Assembly: GCA_902500775.1 (NCBI GenBank)
Contig: CABVRZ010000020.1
Span: forward strand, 1 to 64,000
Direction: 5' to 3'
Length of the DNA stretch: 64,000 nt
DNA from: an uncultured Nitrospira sp.
GTDB lineage: Bacteria; Nitrospirota; Nitrospiria; Nitrospirales; Nitrospiraceae
Below the pieces are notes generated by a model that did no database searches, had not been told where the DNA came from, and worked only from the letters and a program-made list of their open reading frames with translations. Each line of letters opens with the position of its first letter. The stretch's first letter is position 1. Positions 26,842 to 36,756 of the stretch are shown in pieces. The position numbers and the translations under genes are program-made.

Positions 26842-27971
26842 GCCGCTGTACTCCCTTCCGCTTTGATCAACGGTGTCGGGGTCTTCTTTCGATCGGTCAA
26901 TTTCCTGATCATCCCGAGCAGCCCATCCGGAAACATGGTCACCACGATCACAAAGAGTCCACCAAGAATAAACGGCCAAGCCTCAGGGAAATAGTTGGTC
27001 AACACACTGCGGCCATAGTTGACGGCCACCGCTCCCAAGATCGCTCCTATCAGCGTCCCGCGCCCTCCGACCGCCACCCAGATCACCACTTCCAGCGACG
27101 GCAAGACCCCGATCTGCGCCGGAGTGATGATGCCGACCTGCGGAACATAGAGCATCCCTGCAAGCCCTGCGAGTCCGGCCGCCACGACAAACACAAAGAG
27201 CTTGAACATCCAGGGCGTATAGCCTGAAAAGGTCACGCGAGATTCACTGTCTCGTATCGCGATTAAGACCTTTCCGGCTCGAGATGCGACGATCCAACGA
27301 CACACCAAATAGGATGCGATGAGGGCGACGACCGTAATGATGTAGAGTCCTCGTTGCGTCGAGGGATCGGACAGTCGGTAGCCCAGCAACTGCTTGAAGT
27401 CCGTCAGCCCGTTGGTTCCACCAAGCCTAGTCTCATTCCGGTTGAACACCAGCCAGGCCGCAAACGCCAAGGCCTGCGTGATAATGGCGAAGTACACACC
27501 CTTGATTCTGCTGCGAAACGCCAGAAAGCCAAAGATGGTCGCAAAGAGCGCAGGAACAAGGATGGCTCCTAGGAAGCCACCCACAAAGCTTTTGAATGGA
27601 TACCAGAACAGGGGCAACTCCTTCACCTGTGTCCAGACCATGAAATCGGGGAGTTCGCTCCCATAAACACTTTCCTTCCCGATCTGCAGCGTCAGGTACA
27701 TCCCCATGCAATAGGCGCCGAACCCGAAAAACACTCCTTGGCCCATGCTGAGCACGCCGCAATACCCCCAAATCAAATCCAGCCCAAGGGCGAGAATGGC
27801 GAAGGCCAAAAACTTGCCGAATTGATTGAGTCGAAAGTCACTGATATGCAGCCACGAATCTTCGGTGGGCAGGATATTCAGCAGCGGAACGACGATCAAG
27901 AACAAGACGCCGACTGCGTAGAGCAATAAGGTTTCTCGGCTGTCCTGGTGAGTGACCACTTGTTCAGGCAT
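26838..27971 (-). CDS. urtC: urea ABC transporter permease UrtC
   Basis: A LivM/UrtC-type permease of 377 residues with about nine to ten helices. Typical features are LDLIWGYCGVLSMGQGVFFG near residue 65, RIKGVYFAIITQALAFA near 170, NETRLGGTNGLTDF near 200 and GGRGTLIGAILGAVAVN near 310. I start at the ATG at 27971, with AAAGGA before it and an 8-bp overlap with urtB; an upstream start at 27995 is possible. It forms the membrane channel with UrtB. Confidence 0.93.
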   Translation of the reverse strand: MPEQVVTHQDSRETLLLYAVGVLFLIVVPLLNILPTEDSWLHISDFRLNQFGKFLAFAILALGLDLIWGYCGVLSMGQGVFFGFGAYCMGMYLTLQIGKESVYGSELPDFMVWTQVKELPLFWYPFKSFVGGFLGAILVPALFATIFGFLAFRSRIKGVYFAIITQALAFAAWLVFNRNETRLGGTNGLTDFKQLLGYRLSDPSTQRGLYIITVVALIASYLVCRWIVASRAGKVLIAIRDSESRVTFSGYTPWMFKLFVFVVAAGLAGLAGMLYVPQVGIITPAQIGVLPSLEVVIWVAVGGRGTLIGAILGAVAVNYGRSVLTNYFPEAWPFILGGLFVIVVTMFPDGLLGMIRKLTDRKKTPTPLIKAEGSTAA

Positions 27972-29544
27972 CGGCGTTACGTCCTTTCGCGGCAAAGAGG
28001 CCCTGCGGCCGCCACTGCAGGAATAAAATCACACCGACCAGAATGAAGACTTTCCCGTAGACGGCCCCACTGATCGGCTCGATCAGCTTGTTCAGCCCAC
28101 CGATCCCTAATGAAGCCCAGATAGTTCCAGCGAGCTTTCCGACTCCACCGGTCACCACCACCATGAAGGCATCAACGATATAGTTCTGCCCGAGTCCTGG
28201 ATCGACATTTCCCACCATCGTCAGCGCCCACCCCGCGATACCGGCCAACCCAGATGCAAAGGCAAACGTGTACGAATCGACTTTTCTGGTCGGAATACCG
28301 AGACAGGCGCTCATGTTGCGATTCTGGGTGACCGATCGCACCCGAACGCCCAAGTTTGAGCGAAAGAGTAGGAAGTAGATTCCCAACACACAGACGATGG
28401 ACAGAATGATGATAAAAATTCGATTGTAGGGAAGGTATACCCCCACCATGACCTGCGCCCCCCCACGCAACGCCTGAGGAGCCACGACCGCGGTCAAATC
28501 CCCGAAGTACACCCGGGCCGCCTGCATCAGAATCAAGCTCACCCCCCAGGTCGCCAAGAGCGTCTCGAGCAGTCGCCCGTAGAGAAACCGAATCACGGTG
28601 GCTTCTAACACCCATCCAAACAGAGCCGCCGACAGAAACGCGACGGGCAAGGCCACGGGGAAATACCAATCGAAGTTCTCCGGAGAAAACCATGCAACGA
28701 ACGCCTGTTGCGTGATGAAGGTGGCATAGGCCCCGACCATCATCAACTCACCGTGCGCCATGTTGATGACACCCATCAAGCCGAACACAATGGCCAGGCC
28801 GAGCGACATAATCAAGAGAATAGAGCTGAGGCTGATGCCCCTGAACAGCGTCTCAATGCTGCCGGCCCACCAACTCCACGAATCGATTTGTCCGATGGAC
28901 GCTTGGACAGAATCCACCAAGGCTCGCTGCTGCTCGGTGGCTCCACTTTGCGTTCCTGCTTCCAACAGTTCCTTGAGAGCCGATAACCCGTTCAGACTTC
29001 TGAGCTCCCCAAGTTTTTTGATGGCTGACAGTTTGACGGCATGATCCTCAGACCGAAGCTGGATCAGCTGTGCAGACTCCTCCATCGTATACTTCACCCA
29101 CCACACCTGTTCCTTCGCAGCAGCCGCTTCAAGCCATGTAATGGCCTCCGGCCGTCCTGCGCCGACCAAATCGGCGGCGGCGGACCGTCTGGTATCTGCT
29201 TGTTCACTGGTCAGATTTGCATGGTTTTTGAGCAGATCGATCACGGGCTTGATGGCCAGCCTGACGACTCGATCGGCTTCCGCCCGGATCTCATCGAGTT
29301 TAGGGATGAGACTCGCATCTCCATTTTCAATCAAGAGCGCCACTGCTTTGTCACGAACAGCCACATCATCACTTTTGACATCGATGAGGGCCTGCTCGAT
29401 TGACGTGGCAGGTGAAACCGACTCTGCCGTGGCAGAAGGCACCGCATCGGCAGCAAGCGCTGACGCGGACAGAAGGCCTATCGGAAAGATGGCCAAAAGA
29501 ATGAGCGCAAGGACATATTTTGAGGCACGCTCCAGACCCATCAC
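27964..29544 (-). CDS. urtB: urea ABC transporter permease UrtB
   Basis: A 526-residue protein: a signal-like hydrophobic start (residues 8-31), an exported helical-repeat region (about 45-230), then the LivH/UrtB permease part with FGLMGVINMAHGELMMVGAY near 258, YGRLLETLLATWGVSL near 335 and NMSACLGIPTRKVDSYTF near 410. The extra N-terminal region is common in UrtB proteins and separates them from LivH. The gap to urtA is 151 bp and holds a stable stem-loop at 29586-29616. Confidence 0.94.
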   Translation of the reverse strand: MMGLERASKYVLALILLAIFPIGLLSASALAADAVPSATAESVSPATSIEQALIDVKSDDVAVRDKAVALLIENGDASLIPKLDEIRAEADRVVRLAIKPVIDLLKNHANLTSEQADTRRSAAADLVGAGRPEAITWLEAAAAKEQVWWVKYTMEESAQLIQLRSEDHAVKLSAIKKLGELRSLNGLSALKELLEAGTQSGATEQQRALVDSVQASIGQIDSWSWWAGSIETLFRGISLSSILLIMSLGLAIVFGLMGVINMAHGELMMVGAYATFITQQAFVAWFSPENFDWYFPVALPVAFLSAALFGWVLEATVIRFLYGRLLETLLATWGVSLILMQAARVYFGDLTAVVAPQALRGGAQVMVGVYLPYNRIFIIILSIVCVLGIYFLLFRSNLGVRVRSVTQNRNMSACLGIPTRKVDSYTFAFASGLAGIAGWALTMVGNVDPGLGQNYIVDAFMVVVTGGVGKLAGTIWASLGIGGLNKLIEPISGAVYGKVFILVGVILFLQWRPQGLFAAKGRNADA

Positions 29545-29585
29545 TAAGATGACCTCCCTACAATGACTTCAGCACAAATCAGGAG

Positions 29586-29616
29586 CCCGGTCTCTCTCAA
29601 TGTGAGAGAGACCGGG
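29586..29616 (-). terminator. intercistronic stem-loop between urtA and urtB
   Basis: A perfect 14-bp stem (29586-29599 with 29603-29616) and a 3-nt loop in the urtA-urtB gap. No good U-run follows on the minus strand, so it is more likely a partial terminator or an mRNA-stabilising element that lets urtA be expressed above the permease genes. The role is inferred. Confidence 0.6.
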
Positions 29617-29695
29617 GCATTCCCAACAGAGACCGGACCCACTGCGAGAGCGGCTCGTGGGACTGAGCGTCGCTCTACATTATTAACAAGTCATC

Positions 29696-31063
29696 CTACT
29701 TCTGATAGGTCCCTTGATGACTAATCCAATCGCAGCCCTTTTCCGGGTTCGTGTACTCGCTCCAGGGTTCGGGCTTGACGAGCCCTTTGGACCGGTGAAC
29801 GACCTTAAATTGGCCGTTTTTCAAAATTTCACCGATCAGCACCGGTTTATGGGTATGCTGATTGCAGCAATCCATCATGATTTCCCCACCCGGCGCCAGG
29901 AACTTCTGGTTGTACACTGCTGCCCGCACCTTGTCCACTTCGATGGAGCCCGCCTTTTCAACTGCCTGCTTCCACACATACACGCCGAAGTAGGCCGCTT
30001 CCATCGGATCATCCGTCACCCGATTCTCGCCATCCGGCAGATTGTTCCTCTTGCAATAAGCTTTGAAGTTCGTCACGAACTTCTTGTTCTGTGGCGTGTC
30101 CACGCTCTGATAGTAATTCCAGGCTGCCAAATGCCCGACGAGAGCACTGGTATCCATGCCGCGCAGTTCGTCTTCCGCCACACTGAACGCCATGATCGGA
30201 GCATCTTCCGCGCGCAAGCCTTGGTTGCCGAATTCCTTATAGAACGGGACGTTGCTGTCCCCGTTGATGGTACTGATGACCGCCGCGCCTCCACCGGCGG
30301 AAAACTTCTTGATCTTGCCGCAAATGGTTTGATAGTCCTGATGGTGGAACGGGGTGTATTCTTCCTCGATATTGGACGCGGGTACTTTCTTGGCCAACAA
30401 CATGGCGCGAAGAATTTTGTTGGTCGTGCGCGGATACACATAGTCCGTCCCGAGCAGGTAGAATTTCTTGTAGCCGCCGCCTTCGTGACTCATCAAGTAT
30501 TCGACCGCCGGCGCCGCCTGCTGATTGACGGCCGCCCCGGTGTAGAACACATTCCGGGAGCACTCCTCGCCTTCGTATTGGACCGGATAGAACAGCATCC
30601 CATTATTCTTTTCAAAGACCGGCAACACGGATTTTCGGCTGACCGATGTCCAACAGCCGAACACCACCGAGACTTTATCTTCAAGGAGTAACTGCTTGGC
30701 CTTTTCCGCGAAGAGATCCCAGTTCGAGGCCGGATCGACGACTTTGGCCTCAACCTGCCTCCCCATCACGCCGCCCGCCTTGTTGATCTCCTCCACCGCC
30801 ATCAAGACGACGTCGCGAAGCGAGACTTCGCTGATCGCCATCGTACCGCTCAAGGAGTGCAGGATCCCGATCTTGATCGGTGGGCCACCGGCTGCGTACG
30901 ACAGCGCATAGTTACCCAGATTCCCTAAGAGCGCCGCCACGCCGACTCCGGCCGCGACTCTCCCGCTCTGTCCAAGGAATTCTCTTCTCGATGATCCCGT
31001 CTGTTCTGTAGTGGCAGTAGCTTCTTCGATGCCTGGTACATCTTGTGGCAGGTTTTTGTCCAT
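29696..31063 (-). CDS. urtA: urea-binding protein UrtA with Tat signal
   Basis: A 455-residue periplasmic binding protein of the UrtA/AmiC type. A twin-arginine leader ([20 protein letters not shown], residues 23-42) precedes the mature part: KIGILHSLSGTMAISEVSL near 63, FGCWTSVSRKSVLPVFE near 137, YPVQYEGEECSRNVFYTGA near 158, then GSNVP-like and FLAPGGEIMMDCCNQHTHKP near 395. It captures urea and presents it to UrtBC. AAGGAGTG lies before the ATG. As first gene of the operon it is followed by a stem-loop. Confidence 0.95.
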   Translation of the reverse strand: MDKNLPQDVPGIEEATATTEQTGSSRREFLGQSGRVAAGVGVAALLGNLGNYALSYAAGGPPIKIGILHSLSGTMAISEVSLRDVVLMAVEEINKAGGVMGRQVEAKVVDPASNWDLFAEKAKQLLLEDKVSVVFGCWTSVSRKSVLPVFEKNNGMLFYPVQYEGEECSRNVFYTGAAVNQQAAPAVEYLMSHEGGGYKKFYLLGTDYVYPRTTNKILRAMLLAKKVPASNIEEEYTPFHHQDYQTICGKIKKFSAGGGAAVISTINGDSNVPFYKEFGNQGLRAEDAPIMAFSVAEDELRGMDTSALVGHLAAWNYYQSVDTPQNKKFVTNFKAYCKRNNLPDGENRVTDDPMEAAYFGVYVWKQAVEKAGSIEVDKVRAAVYNQKFLAPGGEIMMDCCNQHTHKPVLIGEILKNGQFKVVHRSKGLVKPEPWSEYTNPEKGCDWISHQGTYQK

Positions 31064-31902
31064 GTTGCATCACTCCTTATTCGAATGCGTGAGTTGCAAA
31101 CTTCGGGTGGATGCCGTTCTCTTCGAATCCTGTCCAGACCAGTCCGCTGCACAGGCGCCAGTGGTTCGTCCTTGAGCCTTGTTCAACACAATTTCGGCCC
31201 AAGACTGGAATGACCGACTTGGCCCATGCTCAGACGCATCCCCTCCTTTCGCAACAGGGTCTGAACGCTGATGGAACCTAGGTGATACATACGTGAGACA
31301 TATGAAAAGCGCTTTCGAGCCGGCGTCACAGGCCATTGGCAAGTGTATTTACTTAGAATTGATTTAGTCTCCGGCACAAGTCCGCTCATACAAATATTCT
31401 ACTGCGGACTTGGATGCCGGATTGTATACATTGCCATTCACTGCGTCAAGGACTGTTCCCTACCGATGAGACAAGACCACTCCTTGTAAACCCAAGCCAG
31501 AAAACCCTTCCTGCCAATGCAACTATTTCGTCTTCCTTTCCAAACAAGATCTCTGCAAGTGCAGTACAGACTCCGTCGGAACATGAATGATCCTACTCAT
31601 CGGATGAGTGACGATCCGCAGACCTACTGAAATTACACATCCACAAATCCTTCTCCACCACGAAACAATCCAACCCCTGCGGTCGAATGCTTTCAACAGA
31701 GCCAGTCCATGAGCCCCTTCTTGCCTGTTCTCGATTGGTTCACGTAAGACGAAAGGATCGAGCCCTCATTCTGACGCGCAGCGCCCATTGATCTACCTGC
31801 GAAACGCAGCGGTCTAGTGAGAGTGGACGCGACTACATTTTTTGTTTTTACCAACTCTTCCTGCTACACTGGATTTCATTTTTCACATCCGAGTAAGACA
31901 AC
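31064..31902. other. 839-bp intergenic region upstream of urtA
   Basis: No supportable gene on either strand. It should hold the urtA promoter (minus strand) and the promoter of the lipoprotein gene at 31903 (plus strand). I found no convincing sigma-54 site and no long repeat by eye. Confidence 0.4.
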
Positions 31903-32823
31903 ATGATGAATCGCACGCAAGGCTCGTCGTATACGTTGCTGCTGGGTTTGCTGATGCTCGGCTGTCTACCGCTCCTGACAGATGGTTGCGCCAGCTCTCG
32001 CCCGACCACCTCAATTCATGAGGCATCCCTTGGTTCGGTCTTCCTAGAGGAGGTCTCGGACAGCTCCTTCCAGGCTTCACATCCCATCAAACTGTCGGAA
32101 ACCACCATTGCCGACGTCTTGAGGGGGATCCACACTAAAGAAAAAGCCGGATTCCTCTTGCTCTTGGGCAAAGCCGCAAAATCTACAAATTTGAATGATA
32201 TTCGGACCTTCTCCGAGGACGATATTGCGTTTCTAACTCCACATATTACCGCCGCCTTGGCTCAAGCCAATGCCACTCAGCGAATTGGGTTCCGTAGCTA
32301 TTCCACGGCATACGTTGCGCCAACAGCAAAGACTGTCCAACAACGGGAGACAACAGCGGGCTATCTGTTCGCGGACGGCCTGTCCTTGCATGTCATCCTG
32401 ACGCAATACCGCCACTACCCGGGGAAGGCCTCCACCTCAAGTCAAAAAGAACCACGCCCGCTCCCGGATACTGATGGTCTACGAGACCGAGAGGTGACGT
32501 TCTTACCGGAAGGAGCGGTTCGCTCTGACGTGTATGATCGATCCAGCTGGGTCGGAAAATCAGAAGATCGGTCGCTTGCTATCGACTACCAGCTCTTGGC
32601 GAGGCTGCTCACACCGCCGCCGCCCGTTCCAGCTCCGCAACCGGTCCCAGTGGTGACGACCCCGCCGCCTCCACCACCCCAAGCACCACCGGTCGTGAAG
32701 CAGGATACCGAGCTACAAGCGTTTAAAGAAGAAATGAAGGCGCTGCGGAAAAAAGTCGACGACCAGGAAGCTGAGCTTCAGCGCCTGAAGAATTCTCCAC
32801 CCAAGAAAAAGCCAGCTCCATAG
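31903..32823 (+). CDS. putative lipoprotein with C-terminal coiled coil
   Basis: A 306-residue protein. The N-terminus has a hydrophobic leader ending LLTDGCASS, a weak lipobox with Cys29. A globular part of about 180 residues follows (family not recognised), then a Pro-rich linker (about 235-265, PPPPVPAPQP and PPPPPPQAPP) and a coiled-coil of about 35 residues (ELQAFKEEMKALRKKVDD), ending Pro/Lys. This layout suits an outer-membrane-linked or cell-wall-spanning protein. Function unknown. Confidence 0.7.
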   Translation: MMNRTQGSSYTLLLGLLMLGCLPLLTDGCASSRPTTSIHEASLGSVFLEEVSDSSFQASHPIKLSETTIADVLRGIHTKEKAGFLLLLGKAAKSTNLNDIRTFSEDDIAFLTPHITAALAQANATQRIGFRSYSTAYVAPTAKTVQQRETTAGYLFADGLSLHVILTQYRHYPGKASTSSQKEPRPLPDTDGLRDREVTFLPEGAVRSDVYDRSSWVGKSEDRSLAIDYQLLARLLTPPPPVPAPQPVPVVTTPPPPPPQAPPVVKQDTELQAFKEEMKALRKKVDDQEAELQRLKNSPPKKKPAP

Positions 32824-32963
32824 CTACTACAAACCCTGTTCGAGCTTGCCAACGAGCCAACCGCAACTAATAATTGTCGAGAGGCAACGGATCCCCAGAC
32901 CTCGACATCGGGGCGCGCTCACCGCATGAGGCGTACGACTCAAGAATGTCGGTTGATGTTCCT

Positions 32964-33818
32964 TCAGGATTCAGGATTTGAGAGCGGATCGAATGCCTCT
33001 TCTAGAGGAATAGCTGCTGGGAGCTCATCGCTCACTGACGGTTCTACCTCTGCCTCAACCGTGTTGACCGTCGCAACCGCCCCATCATCTGCAGACTCTA
33101 CAGACTGACTCTCAGCACCATCCATCGGCAAGAGTGCCTGTTCAGCCTCACCAAGCTCTTTGAACTCACGCAGAGGCGGTAATTGCGAGAGATCACTCAA
33201 CCCAAAATGCTCCAGAAAGAACTTGGTCGTCCCATACATGATCGGACGGCCGGGAACTTCCTTGCGCCCTACAATTCGCACCAGTTTACGTTCTAAGAGT
33301 GTCCGGATGACCCCCGATGCTTCCACCCCTCTGATTTCTTCGACCTCCGCCCGCACTAACGGTTGCTTATACGCGATGATGGCCAACGATTCCAACGCCG
33401 ATCGAGACAGTTTTGCCGCCGTCTTTGCCTTGTCCAATCGCTTCACCCAGGAGGCATAATCCTGTTTGGTCACCAGCCGATAGCCACCAGCGACCGCTAC
33501 CAATCGCACCCCTCGTCCCTCTTGATCGAGCGCCCGAGCGAGGTGATGCAAGGCTTCTTCCACTTCGCCCTTTGAGACAGTGCCCAGTACGGCGACAAGA
33601 CGATTCACTGGCAGTGGTTCGGCCGAGACGAAGAGCAGTGCTTCCAGAATGGCTTGGAGCTCGGCCATACTGTGTGGCCGCTCACCAGTGAAACTCTCCA
33701 CATGCGGCGCTCCATTGACCCCCTCCATGTTCACGATCTCTTCCGTATTCGCCCCGTTCACAACCTCGGTCTCCGGCACCTCGACCTCCTGAACCACATC
33801 CGCCGTCGGTGGCGTCAT
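32964..33818 (-). CDS. scpB: segregation and condensation protein ScpB
   Basis: ScpB with tandem winged helices: AELQAILEALLFVSAEPLP, GGYRLVTKQDYASWV, LSRSALESLAIIAYKQPL, RAEVEEIRGVEASGVIRTL and PGRPIMYGTTKFFLEHFGL. It dimerises and binds ScpA in the SMC condensin complex. I start at the ATG at 33818, which overlaps the scpA stop (ATGA) and has GGAGG before it; an ATG 12 bp upstream is possible. N- and C-terminal extensions are long, acidic and probably disordered. Confidence 0.93.
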   Translation of the reverse strand: MTPPTADVVQEVEVPETEVVNGANTEEIVNMEGVNGAPHVESFTGERPHSMAELQAILEALLFVSAEPLPVNRLVAVLGTVSKGEVEEALHHLARALDQEGRGVRLVAVAGGYRLVTKQDYASWVKRLDKAKTAAKLSRSALESLAIIAYKQPLVRAEVEEIRGVEASGVIRTLLERKLVRIVGRKEVPGRPIMYGTTKFFLEHFGLSDLSQLPPLREFKELGEAEQALLPMDGAESQSVESADDGAVATVNTVEAEVEPSVSDELPAAIPLEEAFDPLSNPES

Positions 33819-34624
33819 GCTTTCCTCCATTCCGCATCAACATCGTCAAGCTCTGCTGGATCAGGTACCAACGAAAACATCCGCGAGACCAAAATCGGTC
33901 CGAAGGTTTCAGCCTGGAACACACGGGCCACTCGTAATCGCATCAATTCCAGTAAGGCCAAAAACGTTACGACGACGACCATCCGATGCATCGCCCCTTC
34001 GAACAGCGCTCCGAATGAGACCGAGTCTTTGCCCTCAAGCGTTTCCAGAATGAGATTCATCCGTTCACGAACCGTGAGATTATCTGGCATGATTTCGATC
34101 AGCCGACTGTCCGGATTGCGATCAAGTACTTCCTTGAGCGCATCGACGAGATCGAAGAGCGAGACACTTTCGAGAGGAAGATCCTCCTCTGCGACCGCTT
34201 CGACCGGCAAGGCCTCCTCACGCCAAAAAATCTCACGCCACATTTTCTCTTGATCGTCCAGCTGCCGCGCCGCCTCTTTGTACGTCTTGTATTCCAGCAA
34301 CCGACGGACCAACTCTTCGCGTGGATCCGGCCCTTCCTCTTCATCCTCGGTGGCCTCATCGGCCGGCAGCAACATCTTGGACTTGATTTGCAGCAACGTC
34401 GCCGCCATCACCAAAAAATCTCCCGCGACGTTGAGATTGAGTTCCTCCATCGCCTCCAGGTACCCGATGTACTGCTGGGTAATCATGGCGATCGGGATAT
34501 CGTAGATATTGATCTCGTTTTTCTTGATGAGATGGAGCAGGAGGTCGAGGGGTCCCTCGAAGTTTTCGATGCGGACCTTATACGGCAGCTCTGTTTGCTC
34601 AAACCCGTCGGCTTGCGATTCCAC
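33815..34624 (-). CDS. scpA: segregation and condensation protein ScpA
   Basis: A 269-residue kleisin: PYKVRIENFEGPLDLLLHLI and NEINIYDIPIAMITQQYI at the N-terminus, DFLVMAATLLQIKSKMLLP near 85, an acidic middle (ATEDEEEGPDP), and a winged-helix C-terminus with SFGALFEGAMHRMVVVVTFL. It bridges SMC heads and binds ScpB, encoded downstream with a 4-bp overlap. Both act in chromosome compaction and segregation. Confidence 0.94.
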   Translation of the reverse strand: MESQADGFEQTELPYKVRIENFEGPLDLLLHLIKKNEINIYDIPIAMITQQYIGYLEAMEELNLNVAGDFLVMAATLLQIKSKMLLPADEATEDEEEGPDPREELVRRLLEYKTYKEAARQLDDQEKMWREIFWREEALPVEAVAEEDLPLESVSLFDLVDALKEVLDRNPDSRLIEIMPDNLTVRERMNLILETLEGKDSVSFGALFEGAMHRMVVVVTFLALLELMRLRVARVFQAETFGPILVSRMFSLVPDPAELDDVDAEWRKA

Positions 34625-34695
34625 GGCCTGGTTATATCAACTTATGGGGAGGTGGGCAAGTCTGATTCTATATATTGGGGATAAACAAGCCCGTC

Positions 34696-35784
34696 TCATT
34701 TGAGCTTTATCGCATAGGCTACAAGCAACGCTGCCGAAACGAGCAACCCAAACGTGAGGACATACTGCCCATTCTTGCTCTGAAAGAAGCTGTCCGCCTG
34801 GGCCGGCTCACGACGCTTTGTCTGACCGAGGAGCGCCGGCTGGTCAAACCGTGCCTGAGCGAGGTCGTCTTGCTGCCTAAACTCAGCGTTCGAAAAATCT
34901 GCAGGCCCCAGAAATTGGGCGCCGGTAAACACCGTCTCCCCCTCGAAGGCGGTGAAGGTAAAGAACGTCTCACGGCTGAAGATTGCGTCACGAAAACTGA
35001 CGTGACTCTTGAAACGGCTACCAGAAAACCCGGTCCCCAAGCCAAACCTCGACCGTTCAAACGCCACCGGTTGTTCACACATCACTTCCAAAAATTCTGC
35101 CATGCCGTCAAAGAGTGCCCCCGTACAATCCATGGAACCATGAAACGTCGATCGATGAAATCTCGTGCTCGGCCCAAACCTTGTCTCTCGACAGGCCAAC
35201 GGCCCGATGAATTGTCCTTGGACAAATTGGGTCTCTTTCTCAAAGGTGGCCCCCGATAATTCAACCGCTCCCTCAAAAACCGACCATGATAGATCGATTC
35301 CCTCATGAAAGTGAGATCCCTGAAAATCGACGGGTCCTTCAAATCGCAAGGTACTGCCGACTGAACGATGGCGTACCGCTCCCCGTACCAGGGAATCACG
35401 TATACGGAGTCCTGCGCGAACGAGTCGCTGTTGCTGGCTGAGCGTAGGGTTGCTCTGACTCGAAGGCTCCGACCCCATCGGTGATTGGGGCATGGCCTGG
35501 GGATGAAGGCGATCGAACAGAATGTCTCCTTGAACAATCACCCCAACAAGGTCGACCTGGTGCCCTCTCCCGAGCGCATCCATAATCTGTTCGCCGCGCA
35601 CGATGTGTGCTTCCCGCTCGGGCTGGGTACAGGTAGGAGCGAGATGGAGGATAAGACCGGCCTCTCGTGCTTTCGCCGCTCCCTCCTCGGCAAGACAGGC
35701 GGCGTCCACTTCAGACAGACCTAACCCGATGGCATAGGCGGCGGCAAGCACCACTGCCCCATAAACCCTCATCCTTCTTAACAT
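34696..35784 (-). CDS. exported pentapeptide-repeat protein with C-terminal anchor
   Basis: About 362 residues from the ATG at 35784 (MLRRMRVYGAVVLAAAYAIG), a start that gives a good signal peptide; the frame is open to 36000, but the extra part does not look like protein. After residue 130 come many five-residue repeats with Phe or Leu at the centre (GPVDFQGSHFHEGIDLS, FRDAIFSRETFFT, FTGAQFLGPADFSNAEF), predicting a right-handed quadrilateral helix. A hydrophobic segment at the end (YVLTFGLLVSAALLVAYAI) anchors it. Function unknown. Confidence 0.75.
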   Translation of the reverse strand: MLRRMRVYGAVVLAAAYAIGLGLSEVDAACLAEEGAAKAREAGLILHLAPTCTQPEREAHIVRGEQIMDALGRGHQVDLVGVIVQGDILFDRLHPQAMPQSPMGSEPSSQSNPTLSQQQRLVRAGLRIRDSLVRGAVRHRSVGSTLRFEGPVDFQGSHFHEGIDLSWSVFEGAVELSGATFEKETQFVQGQFIGPLACRETRFGPSTRFHRSTFHGSMDCTGALFDGMAEFLEVMCEQPVAFERSRFGLGTGFSGSRFKSHVSFRDAIFSRETFFTFTAFEGETVFTGAQFLGPADFSNAEFRQQDDLAQARFDQPALLGQTKRREPAQADSFFQSKNGQYVLTFGLLVSAALLVAYAIKLK

Positions 35785-36018
35785 GAGACTCAACAAACCT
35801 TGAACGAGGGGAGAGACGGGAAAACTCCTATTGAAATGGAACCATGAGGCAATACTGAAGAACGGCCAAATGCCGCTGCTGGAACGAACCGACATCCAGC
35901 AGCGCTGCAGAGTCGCACGAGTAAACTCACTGCTGACGGCCCTGTTCACGCCACGGGCTATACGCATCGACCGGGACGAGCAGACACTGCGCCAGGTCAA
36001 TCACCGGACCCCTACCTG

Positions 36019-36543
36019 TCAATTGTGACGATAATCGTCGTCCAGCAAGTCTTCCGACTTATCGATGAGTGCATCGCCGTCATCATCATCCGTGTCGAGA
36101 GCCAACTCATCCCGGACATCGTCCTCGTCGAGCTCATCCTCCATCTCTAACTCATCGTCGACGACATCTTCATCCTCTAAATCAGCTTCATCCGGCTCCA
36201 TCGGCATAGCCGGTTTCACCGAGACGACCTTCCGGGGTGTCATCTCCTCTTCATCGGCAATGTGCTTCACAGGCTCGCTCGAAGGACTAGGCTTCGGAGG
36301 CATTTTCTTGGCTGATTTGGCAATCGCTTTCTTGACTGATTTAGACGCTGCTTTCTTGGCTGCCGGCTTCTTCTTTGAGGCGGGTTTGGACGCCTTGACA
36401 ACCGCTCGCTTCTTCACGGCCTTCTTCACCGCTGCCTTCTTGGCTACGACTTTCTTGGCGGCTACTTTTTTCTTCGGCAACGGTGCAGATTTTTTCGCCT
36501 TGGACGACGCTTTCGCGACGGCTTTCTTCTTTTTGTTCGCCAT
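36019..36543 (-). CDS. bipartite basic/acidic histone H1-like protein
   Basis: A 174-residue low-complexity protein beginning MANKKKKAVAKASSKAKK. The first 90 residues are Lys/Ala/Val-rich, like histone H1 tails, and the last 75 are Asp/Glu-rich (DEADLEDEDVVDDELEMEDE). I chose the ATG at 36543 because GAGGAGGG precedes it; the frame is open to 36648. The basic half should bind DNA or RNA, and the acidic half may self-neutralise or recruit partners. Similar Lys-rich proteins occur in many bacteria, but the strong acidic tail is less usual. Confidence 0.75.
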   Translation of the reverse strand: MANKKKKAVAKASSKAKKSAPLPKKKVAAKKVVAKKAAVKKAVKKRAVVKASKPASKKKPAAKKAASKSVKKAIAKSAKKMPPKPSPSSEPVKHIADEEEMTPRKVVSVKPAMPMEPDEADLEDEDVVDDELEMEDELDEDDVRDELALDTDDDDGDALIDKSEDLLDDDYRHN

Positions 36544-36756
36544 TCCGATCCCTCCTCTTCGTTTCAGCGCGGCGCAACGGCCTCCATCTAGCATGAACGA
36601 ACGGGCTCTTGCAACCACCTCGATCATGATTTCTACCGACCTCTGCATCTCTCGTTACTTTGGGTTCAATAAAACTGTGTGTTCTGCCAATGCAGGACAG
36701 CTGAACGCCAGCGGCGTACTCACTCGGGCCGGTCAAACTCTCAATGGCGGCGTGCT

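Noticed and set aside
27964-29544. UrtB N-terminal extension as a novel fusion
   Set aside because: UrtB proteins normally carry such an exported N-terminal region, so it is not unusual.
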